Position numbers and translations under genes: made by a program. Below the pieces are notes generated by a model. It was not told where the DNA came from, searched no databases, and saw only the letters and a list, made by a program, of their open reading frames with translations. From NCBI GenBank assembly GCA_002842255.1, contig PHCM01000016.1, positions 1 to 13,375 on the forward strand: a DNA stretch of 13,375 bases, given 5' to 3'. Below are positions 1-7,166 of this stretch, piece after piece. This DNA is from Betaproteobacteria bacterium HGW-Betaproteobacteria-2. Its GTDB lineage: Bacteria; Pseudomonadota; Gammaproteobacteria; Burkholderiales; Methylophilaceae. Numbering within the stretch: position 1 is the first letter of the stretch; every line of letters starts with the position of its first letter.

Positions 1-1305
1 CAACTCTTCCATGCGTATACGCGTGACCTTGCCGACAGTTGCCGGCAGTGCCTCGATGGCGGCAATCGCCTGATTCATGTTCTTTTCAACCGTGACGTGC
101 GTGAGGATGATGATGTCGGCCTCGGTTTCGTTCTCCGCCGGCTCTTTCTGCATCATGGCGTCGATCGAGATATCGCGGTCGCCGAGGATGCGGGTGACTT
201 CCGCCAGCACGCCCGGCTTGTCGGAGGCGCGCATGCGCAGATAATAGGCGCTGCTGATTTCCTCCATCGGCAGGATCGGCAGATCGACGATCTGATCCGG
301 CTGGAATGCCAGGTAAGGCACACGCTGTTCGGCAGAGGCATCAGCCAAGCGTGCCACGTCGACCAGATCAGCCACCACCGCGCTGGCGGTCGGTTCTGCG
401 CCCGCACCTGCACCGTAATAGAGTGTCGGTCCGACCGCGTCGCCCTTGACCACGACCGCATTCATGGCGCCATTGACGTTGGCAATCAGACGCTTCTCCG
501 GGATCAGGGTCGGATGCACGCGCAGTTCGATGCCCTTTTCACTACGTTTGGTGATACCGAGCAGCTTGACGCGATATCCCAGTTCTTCTGCGTAACGGAT
601 GTCCTTGCTTTCCAGCTTGGTGATGCCTTCGGTGTAGACCTTGTCGAACTGCACCGGGATACCGAATCCGATGGCCGACAGAATCATCAACTTGTGGGCG
701 GCATCGATGCCTTCCACGTCGAAAGTCGGGTCGGCCTCGGCATAACCCAGACGCTGTGCTTCGCCCAGCACATCGGCAAAAGCCAGGCCTTTTTCGCGCA
801 TTTCAGTCAGGATGAAATTGGTCGTGCCGTTGATGATGCCGGCGATCCACTCGATATGGTTGGCCGAGAGACCTTCGCGCAGCGCCTTGATGATGGGGAT
901 ACCGCCGGCCACGGCCGCTTCGAAGGCGACAATGACGCCACGCTTCTGCGCCGCGGCGAAAATCTCGTTGCCGTGCAAGGCGATCAGCGCCTTGTTAGCG
1001 GTCACCACATGCTTGCCATTCTCGATGGCTTTCAACACCAGTTCCTTGGCGATCGTGCAACCACCGATCAATTCGACCACGACATCGATGCCCGGATCAT
1101 TGACAACGGCAAACGCGTCATCCGTCACTTCGCACGCACCCGCAGTCACTTGGCGCGCCAGTTCGAGATTGCGGTCGGCTACCTTCACAATCTGAATGGT
1201 ACGACCGGCGCGGCGGCTGATCTCCAGTTGATTGCGCTTCAGCACGGTAAAAGTACCACCGCCTACGGTACCGATTCCTAACAGACCTACATTGATTGGT
1301 TTCAT
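1..1305 (-). CDS. hom: Homoserine dehydrogenase, C-terminus just cut by window edge
   Basis: NAD(P)-dependent homoserine dehydrogenase, which reduces aspartate semialdehyde to homoserine on the shared route to threonine and methionine. Reading from the ATG at 1305, 435 codons are visible and the frame is still open at base 1. Family members in this group are about 435-440 aa, so probably only a few codons and the stop are missing. The N-terminal Rossmann motif GLLGIGTVGGG covers residues 7-17. TANKAL with the conserved Lys105 follows, then the NGTTNF signature at 159-164 and the catalytic-domain stretch around DPTFDVEGIDAAHK at 192-205. A C-terminal ACT domain at about 354-428 is the usual site of threonine feedback inhibition. 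The monofunctional form, without a fused aspartate kinase, is usual in betaproteobacteria. It lies 118 bp downstream of alaA on the same strand and could be co-transcribed. No strong Shine-Dalgarno sequence is visible. Confidence 0.96.
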   Translation of the reverse strand, partial: MKPINVGLLGIGTVGGGTFTVLKRNQLEISRRAGRTIQIVKVADRNLELARQVTAGACEVTDDAFAVVNDPGIDVVVELIGGCTIAKELVLKAIENGKHVVTANKALIALHGNEIFAAAQKRGVIVAFEAAVAGGIPIIKALREGLSANHIEWIAGIINGTTNFILTEMREKGLAFADVLGEAQRLGYAEADPTFDVEGIDAAHKLMILSAIGFGIPVQFDKVYTEGITKLESKDIRYAEELGYRVKLLGITKRSEKGIELRVHPTLIPEKRLIANVNGAMNAVVVKGDAVGPTLYYGAGAGAEPTASAVVADLVDVARLADASAEQRVPYLAFQPDQIVDLPILPMEEISSAYYLRMRASDKPGVLAEVTRILGDRDISIDAMMQKEPAENETEADIIILTHVTVEKNMNQAIAAIEALPATVGKVTRIRMEEL

Positions 1306-1315
1306 ATCAAAATCC

Positions 1316-1419
1316 GTGAAAGGTGAAGAGTAAAGGGTGAAGGGCAAAACCCTGGCCTCCCGGCAGGGAGGGTGGCGCATGGCGCCGGGTGGGCATCCCC
1401 TTAACCTTTCTCACTTCAC
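1316..1419. repeat. Inverted heptamer arrays around a hairpin core, between alaA and hom
   Basis: Four tandem 7-bp units run from 1316 to 1343: GTGAAAG, GTGAAGA, GTAAAGG, GTGAAGG. On the opposite strand, 1419 down to 1399 reads GTGAAGT, GAGAAAG, GTTAAGG, so the same heptamer family returns in inverted orientation. The GC-rich core contains two short hairpins: CCTCCC/GGGAGG (1356-1361 with 1366-1371, 4-nt loop) and GGCGC/GCGCC (1374-1378 with 1382-1386, 3-nt loop). The unit fills almost the whole alaA-hom gap and would lie in the leader of hom if the genes are co-transcribed. It looks like a dispersed intergenic repeat. Whether it is mobile, ends transcription after alaA or affects hom expression cannot be told from one copy. 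Confidence 0.6.
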
Positions 1420-1423
1420 TGTA

Positions 1424-2650
1424 TTAAGTTCCATGCTGCTTGCGATAATTCTCGAGGAATCTTGCAATTCGGCCGATGGCTTCCGTCAGATCATCCACAT
1501 TGGGCAGGAAGACGACACGGAAGTGATCCGGCTTTTTCCAATTGAAGCCGCTGCCCTGCACCAGCAGGACCTTCTCTTCCAACAACAGATCGAGTATGAA
1601 CTGTTGGTCATCCTCAATCGGATAAAGCTTGGGGTCGAGTTTCGGGAACAGATACATGGCTGCAGCCGGCTTGACGCAGGTAACGCCCGGAATATCCGTC
1701 AACAACTTGTACGCCAGATCGCGCTGCTTGCAAAGCCTGCCGGTCGGTGCCACCAGATCATTAATGCTCTGATAGCCACCCAGTGCCGTCTGTATCGCCA
1801 ATTGCCCCGGCACATTGGCACACAGGCGCATGGAGGCCAGCATATTCAAACCTTCGATGTAATCCGTCGCATGCTTCTTCTCGCCGGAAACCACCAACCA
1901 ACCGGCACGATAGCCGCAAGTGCGGTAATTCTTGGAAAGCCCGTTGAACGTGACGAACAGCACATCATCGGCCAACGAGGCGATCGAGGTATGCGTGTTG
2001 CCGTCGTACAAGACCTTGTCGTAGATCTCATCGGCGAAGATCACCAGCTTGTGATGGCGGGCGATCTCGATGATGCCCTCCAGAACCTCTTTCGGATACA
2101 GTGCACCGGTTGGATTGTTCGGATTGATGATGACGATGCCGCGCGTATTGGCTGTAATCTTCGACTCGATATCCTGCAGATCAGGTTGCCAGCCGCTCTC
2201 CTCGTCGCACATGTAATGACGTGGCGTACCGCCGGCCAGCGTCACAGCAGCGGTCCACAAAGGATAGTCCGGCATCGGCACCAGAATCTGGTCACCGTTG
2301 TTGAGCAGGGCCTGCATCGCCATCACGATCAGTTCGGAAACGCCGTTGCCGATGATGATGTCGTCTATCGTCACATCCGGGATGTTCTTCTGCTGCGTGT
2401 AATGCATGATGGCCTTGCGCGCAGCGAACAGACCCTTGGAATCGGTATACCCCGATGCCTGATCCATATTGCGGATTACATCCTGCAGGATCTCTTCCGG
2501 CGCTTCAAACCCGAACGGGGCCGGGTTGCCGATATTGAGCTTGATGATGCGATGCCCTTCTTCCTCCATCTCCCGCGCGCGCTCCAACACCGGGCCGCGA
2601 ATGTCGTAGCACACGTTGTTGAGTTTGGTCGATTTCAGTATGGGGTCCAT
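1424..2650 (-). CDS. alaA: Glutamate-pyruvate (alanine) aminotransferase AlaA
   Basis: PLP-dependent class I/II aminotransferase. It closely resembles E. coli AlaA (YfbQ), which makes alanine from pyruvate and glutamate in the cytoplasm. The N-terminal block KSTKLNNVCYDIRGPVL and the GNPAPFGFEAPEEIL block are AlaA hallmarks. NPNNPTG is at 176-182, the PLP-binding Asp207 and Tyr210 are in ADEIYDKVLYD, and the Schiff-base Lys240 is in NGLSKNYR. The substrate-carboxylate Arg lies in DHFRVVFLP near the C-terminus. Length is 408 aa, against about 405 in E. coli. The start at 2650 gives the canonical MDPILKS beginning. The stretch after the lysine reads NYRTCGYRAGW rather than TYRVAGFRQGW as I recall for E. 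coli, a mild divergence beside the active site. The gene is divergent from the Mth938-domain gene and upstream of hom. Confidence 0.95.
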   Translation of the reverse strand: MDPILKSTKLNNVCYDIRGPVLERAREMEEEGHRIIKLNIGNPAPFGFEAPEEILQDVIRNMDQASGYTDSKGLFAARKAIMHYTQQKNIPDVTIDDIIIGNGVSELIVMAMQALLNNGDQILVPMPDYPLWTAAVTLAGGTPRHYMCDEESGWQPDLQDIESKITANTRGIVIINPNNPTGALYPKEVLEGIIEIARHHKLVIFADEIYDKVLYDGNTHTSIASLADDVLFVTFNGLSKNYRTCGYRAGWLVVSGEKKHATDYIEGLNMLASMRLCANVPGQLAIQTALGGYQSINDLVAPTGRLCKQRDLAYKLLTDIPGVTCVKPAAAMYLFPKLDPKLYPIEDDQQFILDLLLEEKVLLVQGSGFNWKKPDHFRVVFLPNVDDLTEAIGRIARFLENYRKQHGT

Positions 2651-2704
2651 GGTCGCTAACAGCAGAATCTGCCCTGCAAAAAGTGTGTTATCTTACATTG
2701 TCAC

Positions 2705-2739
2705 GGGCATGCCAGCAATGAAAGCGGGCAACCATGCCC
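2705..2739. promoter_or_regulatory. Inverted repeat in the divergent alaA / Mth938 intergenic region
   Basis: GGGCATG at 2705-2711 pairs perfectly with CATGCCC at 2733-2739 across a 21-nt loop, in the 126-bp gap between the two divergent starts. It could be a protein-binding site or a hairpin in the leader of the plus-strand gene, or it could be chance. I see no convincing promoter pair in this gap. Confidence 0.2.
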
Positions 2740-2776
2740 TTAACTTCAAACCGATACCCGCCAAACACAATTTGTT

Positions 2777-3145
2777 ATGAAATTGCACCTGACACAAGCC
2801 GCCGGCAACCAGCTGATTACCGGCTATGACATCGGCTGGGTGGAAATCAACGCGGTACGCCATACCCAATCGCTGATTGTTCTGCCGAACCAGCTGATCG
2901 AGAACTGGGTGGCGGGAAATTTTGACAGCCTGGTGGAACTGGATTTCGCAAGACTGCTGGAACTGAAACCTGAGGTGATCCTGCTCGGGACCGGACAACG
3001 GCATCGCTTCATCCATCCGCGCATCACACGCAATCTGACCGAAGCCGGCATCAGCATCGAATGCATGGATACTGCAGCAGCCTGCCGCACTTACAACATC
3101 CTGATGGCAGAAGGCCGCCATGTTGCGGCGGCGCTTCTAATCTAG
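2777..3145 (+). CDS. Mth938-like domain protein (DUF498)
   Basis: A 122-aa protein of the Mth938/Xcc1710-like family (DUF498). Members are small, single-domain, cytoplasmic proteins of unsettled function; the eukaryotic relatives include NDUFAF3, a complex I assembly factor, and AAMDC. Typical family features are the MKLHLTQ start, the central SLIVLPNQLIENW segment, EVILLGTGQRHRF at about residues 75-87 and the highly conserved C-terminal MDTAAACRTYNILMAEGR. The start at 2777 matches the family N-terminus, although the preceding bases lack a good Shine-Dalgarno sequence. It is divergent from alaA and convergent with fabB, whose end lies 25 bp away, with no recognisable terminator between them. 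The overlapping minus-strand frame at 2693-3121 has no family resemblance and is a shadow. Confidence 0.9.
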   Translation: MKLHLTQAAGNQLITGYDIGWVEINAVRHTQSLIVLPNQLIENWVAGNFDSLVELDFARLLELKPEVILLGTGQRHRFIHPRITRNLTEAGISIECMDTAAACRTYNILMAEGRHVAAALLI

Positions 3146-3170
3146 ATCCCTGATTACCCGAGTCTTCCGG

Positions 3171-4394
3171 CTAGCCCAGATTCCGGCGCGAGAACGTCAG
3201 ACTGGCATTGGTACCGCCGAAGCCGAAACTGTTGGAAAGCGCAGTCTGGATATTGGCGTTATCGATGCGACTACGCACGATGTTGAGGCCTTCAGCCGCA
3301 GGATCCAGGCTTTCGATGTTGGCAGAAGCCGCAATGAAGTTGTTTTCCATCATCAGGAGCGTGTAGATCGCCTCATTGACACCGGCTGCCCCCAGCGCAT
3401 GACCGGAAAGTGACTTGGTGGATGCGATGGCTGTCTGGCTGTCGCCGAATACTTCGCGGATGGCTTCCAGTTCCTTGACATCGCCGACCGGTGTACTGGT
3501 ACCGTGCGTATTGATGTAATCGATGGAACCTTCGACGCCTTCCAAGGCGAGCTTCATGCAACGCACCGCACCTTCACCCGAAGGCGCGACCATGTCGTAA
3601 CCATCAGAAGTGGCACCGTAACCGACCACCTCAGCATAGATCTTGGCGCCGCGCGCCTTGGCATGCTGATACTCTTCCAGCACAACGATGCCGCCACCGC
3701 CGGAGATGACGAAACCGTCACGGCTGGCGTCGTAGGTGCGCGAGGCTTTTTCCGGCGTCTCGTTATATTTGCTGGAAAGCGCACCCATGGCGTCAAACAG
3801 GTAGGACATGGTCCAGTGCTCTTCTTCACCACCGCCGGCGAAGACGATATCCTGCTTGCCCAGCTGGATCTGCTCGACGCCGGCACCGATGCAGTGTGCA
3901 CTGGTCGAACAGGCGGAGCTGATCCCGTAATTGACACCCTTGATCCTGGCGCCAGTCGCCAGACAGGCGGCAATGCCGCTGGACATGGTCTTGGTCACCA
4001 TATAAGGTCCGACACGACGTATGCCTTTTTCCGCCAGTGTATTGGTGCCTTCCAGCATGCTTTCAGTGGAAGTACCGCCGGCACCGACGATAAGACCGGT
4101 GCGCACGTTGGACACAAGCTCTTCCGGCAGGCCGGCATCGGCAATCGCTTCCTGCATGGCCAGCCAGGAATAGGCATGGCCCTTGGCCATGAAGCGCATG
4201 AGTTTGCGATCAATCAGTTCTTCCACGTTCAGGTTCTTGATCGAACCGGCGACGTGAGAACGCAGACCTCTTTCAGCGTATTCGGGCTGATATGTGATTC
4301 CGGAGCGGCCCTCGCGCAGGCTGTCCAGCACTTCGGATTTGTTGTTACCCAGACTGGAGACTATCCCCATCCCGGTGACTACGACACGGCGCAT
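3171..4394 (-). CDS. fabB: 3-oxoacyl-ACP synthase I (FabB)
   Basis: Beta-ketoacyl-ACP synthase I condenses malonyl-ACP with acyl-ACP and elongates the cis-3-decenoyl-ACP made by FabA, committing the chain to unsaturated fatty acids. The 407-aa protein has the thiolase-fold triad: nucleophile Cys162 in [10 protein letters not shown], His297 in [11 protein letters not shown] and His332 in [10 protein letters not shown], with Lys327 in STKSLSG. The C-terminal [12 protein letters not shown] block is standard. The start [13 protein letters not shown] is the family N-terminus. The gene is 49 bp downstream of fabA on the same strand, the normal fabAB arrangement. Assignment as FabB rather than FabF rests on the fabA partner and on [24 protein letters not shown] around the active site, taken in two parts as [16 protein letters not shown] and [12 protein letters not shown]. 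Confidence 0.95.
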   Translation of the reverse strand: MRRVVVTGMGIVSSLGNNKSEVLDSLREGRSGITYQPEYAERGLRSHVAGSIKNLNVEELIDRKLMRFMAKGHAYSWLAMQEAIADAGLPEELVSNVRTGLIVGAGGTSTESMLEGTNTLAEKGIRRVGPYMVTKTMSSGIAACLATGARIKGVNYGISSACSTSAHCIGAGVEQIQLGKQDIVFAGGGEEEHWTMSYLFDAMGALSSKYNETPEKASRTYDASRDGFVISGGGGIVVLEEYQHAKARGAKIYAEVVGYGATSDGYDMVAPSGEGAVRCMKLALEGVEGSIDYINTHGTSTPVGDVKELEAIREVFGDSQTAIASTKSLSGHALGAAGVNEAIYTLLMMENNFIAASANIESLDPAAEGLNIVRSRIDNANIQTALSNSFGFGGTNASLTFSRRNLG

Positions 4395-4443
4395 CGTGAT
4401 TCTCCCAATAGCGTTATCTGCATCTCTAGTTTTAATTTTTGCA

Positions 4444-4959
4444 TCAAAAATTGTCAGTACGTGTGAACAGGCCTACGCGCAAATCATTTGCCACATAAAT
4501 TTCACGGCCGTCCAACTCCATGGTGGCGTCAGCGATCCCCATGACCAGTTTGCGCATGATGACGCGCTTCAGATCGATTTTGTAGGTCACCAGTTTGCCG
4601 GTCGGCAACACCTGACCGGTGAACTTCACCTCACCCGCACCCAGTGCACGACCACGACCGGGGCCTCCCATCCAGCCCAGATAGAAGCCGACCAGTTGCC
4701 ACATGGCATCCAGCCCCAGGCAGCCCGGCATCACCGGATCATTTTCAAAGTGACACTTGAAGAACCACATATCAGGATCGATATCGAGTTCCGCAATGAT
4801 CTGGCCGTTGCCATACTTGCCGCCATCCTCGGTAATCGAAACGATGCGACTGACCATCAACATCGGCGGCAAAGGTAATTGTGCATTACCGGGGCCGAAC
4901 ATCTCGCCACGACCACAGCTCAGCAACTCCTCATAGGTGAAACTATTTTGTTTTGACAT
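4444..4959 (-). CDS. fabA: 3-hydroxydecanoyl-ACP dehydratase/isomerase (FabA)
   Basis: Bifunctional hot-dog-fold enzyme that dehydrates 3-hydroxydecanoyl-ACP and isomerises trans-2- to cis-3-decenoyl-ACP, the branch point of anaerobic unsaturated fatty acid synthesis. At 171 aa it nearly equals E. coli FabA (172 aa). Catalytic His70 ([15 protein letters not shown]) and Asp84 (CLGLDAMWQ) fall at the same positions as in E. coli. The [13 protein letters not shown] start agrees with the family; the preceding minus-strand sequence is A-rich with only a weak ribosome binding site. fabA and fabB form an apparent two-gene operon. The 205-bp region upstream is shared with the divergent mxaR promoter. 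On the fabA side it contains a TAATAAT that could be a -10 element, but I see no good -35. Confidence 0.96.
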   Translation of the reverse strand: MSKQNSFTYEELLSCGRGEMFGPGNAQLPLPPMLMVSRIVSITEDGGKYGNGQIIAELDIDPDMWFFKCHFENDPVMPGCLGLDAMWQLVGFYLGWMGGPGRGRALGAGEVKFTGQVLPTGKLVTYKIDLKRVIMRKLVMGIADATMELDGREIYVANDLRVGLFTRTDNF

Positions 4960-5060
4960 CAGAGACTTTTTCTTTTGGTGAATAGGATTATTACCGCTAT
5001 TTTCGCCGGAAATGCCTCCGAGCGGAAGCCCTTGCTGATATATGCCGGTTTCAGGGGTAT

Positions 5061-5095
5061 ACAGATCTGTTTACACCAGAGAAGAATCTGTTTAC
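5061..5095. promoter_or_regulatory. Direct 10-mer repeat, candidate activator site upstream of mxaR
   Basis: ATCTGTTTAC occurs exactly twice, at 5065-5074 and 5086-5095. The 21-bp phase is two turns of the helix, so both copies lie on the same DNA face. The first copy overlaps a perfect 10-bp palindrome, ACAGATCTGT (5061-5070). The pair ends 9 bp before the candidate -35 element of mxaR. Direct repeats in this position are typical for response regulators, and mxa genes in other methylotrophs are under two-component control. The link to such a regulator here is inference. The site could equally serve fabA. Confidence 0.4.
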
Positions 5096-5104
5096 TATGT
5101 CGCT

Positions 5105-5134
5105 TTGTTACATTATTTTACAAATTCGTAATCT
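5105..5134 (+). promoter_or_regulatory. Candidate sigma-70-type promoter of the mxa operon
   Basis: TTGTTA (5105-5110) and TAATCT (5129-5134) are separated by 18 bp in an AT-rich stretch that contrasts with the flanking genes. Transcription would start near 5141, giving a leader of about 25 nt. The mxaR start is well supported by GAGG at 5154-5157, seven bases before the ATG. Both hexamers differ from consensus, as expected for an activator-dependent promoter. Confidence 0.35.
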
Positions 5135-5164
5135 TCATTTACATAATTCACTTGAGGTAAGTCA

Positions 5165-6181
5165 ATGAGCGACCGCCAACTGGCCGACTGGCGCGAACAT
5201 GCGCTGAAACTGGAATCAGAAATCAACAAGGTGGTCGTGGGCCAGGAATCTCCCATTCGACTGATTACCACCGCCATTTTCGCCCGCGGCCATGTGCTGC
5301 TGGAGGGGGATGTCGGCGTCGGCAAGACCACGCTACTGCGCGCGTTCACGCGAGGTATCGGCGGCGGTTACCAGCGGATCGAAGGCACCATCGACCTGAT
5401 GCCGAACGACCTGGTCTATCACACTTATCTGGGGGAAGACGGCAAGCCGCATGTCAGCCCTGGTCCGCTGCTGATGTCCGGTGAAGACCTGTCCATCTTC
5501 TTCTTCAACGAAATCAACCGCGCCCGCCCGCAGGTGCACTCCTTGCTGTTGCGCGTCATGGCCGAACGAACCCTGACAGCGTTCAACAAGGAACATCATT
5601 TCCCGCACATGCTGGTGTTTGCCGACCGCAACCAAGTGGAGAAGGAAGAGACCTTCGACATCCCGTCCGCCGCACGCGACCGCTTCATGATGGAAATTCC
5701 CATCGTCGTGCCAGGCGACCCGGCGATTCGGGAAGAGTTGATGTTCAATCCCAAGTTTCATGATGTCGATGCCCTGGTCGGCACGGTTGAACCGGAAGTC
5801 CTGGAGTTCGACAAGGTCAATGGCATCGCCCGCATCATCCAGAATTCCATCGACGCCAGCCAGACGCTGCGTCGCTACGCACTGGACCTGTGGACTGCGA
5901 CCAAATCACCGGAACTGTTCGGCGTGCAGGTGTCGGGCGTGGAAATGAGCCGCCTCATCATCTCCGGCGCCAGCCCGCGTGGCGTCGGCATGCTGCTGTC
6001 TGCTGCACGTGTCAATGCCTGGCTCAATAACCGTACTGCCGTGGTGCCGGAAGATATCCATGCGGTCTTCCATGAAACCATTGCTCACCGTCTGGTGTTC
6101 AGTCCGGTCTACGAAATGCGCCGCACCGAGATCGCTCGCGAATTGTTATCCGGCATCATCAACGGCGTTTCCGCACCTTGA
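5165..6181 (+). CDS. mxaR: MoxR-family AAA+ ATPase MxaR
   Basis: Cytoplasmic AAA+ ATPase of the MoxR family (338 aa), the first gene of the mxaRSACKL set needed in methylotrophs to make active, Ca2+-loaded methanol dehydrogenase. Walker A is GDVGVGKT at 48-55. The Walker B segment is IFFFNEINRA at 111-120, with Asn115 where most AAA+ proteins have Asp and with catalytic Glu116 kept. Sensor 1 is Asn156 (ADRNQVE), the arginine finger is in ARDRF (about 171-173), and sensor 2 is Arg272 in SGASPRGVGML. A strong GAGG ribosome binding site fixes the start. The gene pair MoxR plus DUF58 plus vWA genes is seen in several chaperone-like operons; the specific name mxaR comes from the downstream S-A-C-K-L order. 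The precise role of the ATPase is unproven. Confidence 0.88.
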   Translation: MSDRQLADWREHALKLESEINKVVVGQESPIRLITTAIFARGHVLLEGDVGVGKTTLLRAFTRGIGGGYQRIEGTIDLMPNDLVYHTYLGEDGKPHVSPGPLLMSGEDLSIFFFNEINRARPQVHSLLLRVMAERTLTAFNKEHHFPHMLVFADRNQVEKEETFDIPSAARDRFMMEIPIVVPGDPAIREELMFNPKFHDVDALVGTVEPEVLEFDKVNGIARIIQNSIDASQTLRRYALDLWTATKSPELFGVQVSGVEMSRLIISGASPRGVGMLLSAARVNAWLNNRTAVVPEDIHAVFHETIAHRLVFSPVYEMRRTEIARELLSGIINGVSAP

Positions 6182-6209
6182 TGTGCCTGGCTTCCGAGTT
6201 AACTGAGAA

Positions 6210-6299
6210 ATGAACCAGCTGAAGGAAGGACTGAAAACCGGCGGGCTGCTTGCAGCCACCGATGTCCAACCGGCTGATTCAAGGCAAACTTTAATATGA
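6210..6299 (+). CDS. Possible 29-aa leader peptide overlapping mxaS
   Basis: An ATG at 6210 opens a 29-codon frame (MNQLKEGLKT...PADSRQTLI) whose TGA at 6297-6299 overlaps the mxaS ATG in the sequence ATGA. It fills the only sizeable gap in the operon, the 114 bp between mxaR and mxaS. The overlap would allow translational coupling. The ribosome binding site is weak (GAG at 6205-6207) and I recognise no homologue. It may be a real small peptide, a remnant of a longer coding sequence, or chance. Confidence 0.22.
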   Translation: MNQLKEGLKTGGLLAATDVQPADSRQTLI

Positions 6300-7162
6300 C
6301 CGCACTCGACCAGATCAAGCTGTTCAACTACCACCTCGGCTGGCGCTCTCGCGGACGCCGTCCCGGTAGCCATAACAGCACCCAGCGCGGCATGGGCATG
6401 GAGTTCCGCGGGCACACCACCCTGCTCTCCTATCCGGACCCGCGCCGCATCGATATCCGGCAGACCATCCGTGACCCGCTGGAGCAGGTCTATGTGCGCA
6501 TATTCAACCAGAAGAGCGCGACACCGGTTTTTGTCCTGTGCGACATGTCAGGCTCCATGCATTACGGCAGCTACCAGCGCAAATTGTCAGTAGCTGCAGA
6601 CATCGTGCAATCCGTCGCCAAATCCGCCAACGGCAATGCCGACCCGTTCGCCTTCGTCGGCTTCGACGACGAGGTGCGTGAAGACTGGCACTGCACGCCT
6701 TCGTTCAGGCCGCACCATGCACTGGAGATGGCCGAACAACTGCGCGACTATCATCCCGGCGCCACCGGCAGCAAGGGATTGCTCGACGTCTCGCGCTACC
6801 TGCCGCGCGAACGTTCGCTGGTGTTCCTGGTATCCGATTTCCACATGCCGATGGCCGACCTTGAGGCTGCAATGGCGCTCATGTTGCGCCATCACATCGT
6901 ACCCATCGTGCTATGGGACGAAGCGGAATACAAAAACCTGCCGGAATTCGGCATCGCCAGCGTTACCGACCCGGAAAGCGGGGCGAAGCGTACCCTGTTC
7001 CTGCGCAAGAGTTACCGCGAACGCATCATCCAAAACTTCGATGCACGTCGCGAGGCGATCAAGGCTCTATTCCTGCGCCTCGATATGCCGCCCTTGTTCA
7101 TAGAACATGGCTACGACGCCGACGTCCTGACCGATTATTTCCACCAATATGTGGCCGCCTGA
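6296..7162 (+). CDS. mxaS: DUF58 protein MxaS
   Basis: DUF58-family protein of 288 aa, the usual partner of MoxR ATPases, and MxaS by its place in the mxa operon. The DUF58 signature YPDPRRIDIRQTIRD is at 46-60. It is followed by a vWA-like fold with a metal-binding MIDAS motif DMSGSM (Asp83, Ser85, Ser87), a candidate MIDAS Thr157 and Asp181 in LVSDFHMP. No signal peptide or membrane helix is visible, so it should be cytoplasmic. The ATG at 6296 is the only usable start after an in-frame stop at 6275-6277; AAGG at 6281-6284 is a distant ribosome binding site. It begins 114 bp after mxaR and ends 4 bp before mxaA. A role as adaptor between MxaR and the membrane components is inference from the family pattern. 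Confidence 0.85.
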   Translation: MTALDQIKLFNYHLGWRSRGRRPGSHNSTQRGMGMEFRGHTTLLSYPDPRRIDIRQTIRDPLEQVYVRIFNQKSATPVFVLCDMSGSMHYGSYQRKLSVAADIVQSVAKSANGNADPFAFVGFDDEVREDWHCTPSFRPHHALEMAEQLRDYHPGATGSKGLLDVSRYLPRERSLVFLVSDFHMPMADLEAAMALMLRHHIVPIVLWDEAEYKNLPEFGIASVTDPESGAKRTLFLRKSYRERIIQNFDARREAIKALFLRLDMPPLFIEHGYDADVLTDYFHQYVAA

Positions 7163-7166
7163 ACTC

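Noticed and set aside
97..1281. Long plus-strand ORF (394 codons) opposite hom
   Set aside because: Its translation has no family resemblance and is low in complexity; the opposite strand encodes a clear homoserine dehydrogenase. Long antisense frames are common where codon bias removes stops.
1307..1396. Minus-strand 29-codon ORF (MPTRRHAPP...) ending two bases before hom, a possible attenuator leader peptide
   Set aside because: Its second half is just the heptamer repeat read as HPLLFT-like residues, it has no run of Thr or Met codons, and no attenuator-type hairpin pair was found.
1337..2659. 440-codon plus-strand ORF opposite alaA
   Set aside because: It is a shadow of alaA, which shows every PLP aminotransferase motif on the minus strand.
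2693..3121. Minus-strand ORF overlapping the Mth938-domain gene
   Set aside because: The plus strand gives a full-length, well conserved family member with the expected ends; the minus frame does not resemble anything I know.
3504..4466. 320-codon plus-strand ORF opposite fabB
   Set aside because: fabB has all catalytic residues on the minus strand; this is an antisense shadow.
4975..5160. 61-codon plus-strand ORF in the fabA-mxaR gap
   Set aside because: It spans the repeats and promoter candidates, has no ribosome binding site and is unlike its neighbours in composition; the region is better explained as regulatory.
7149..7166. Upstream ATG as start of mxaA
   Set aside because: It lies inside mxaS and would put WPPEL in front of the signal peptide; the ATG at 7167 gives a normal export signal.
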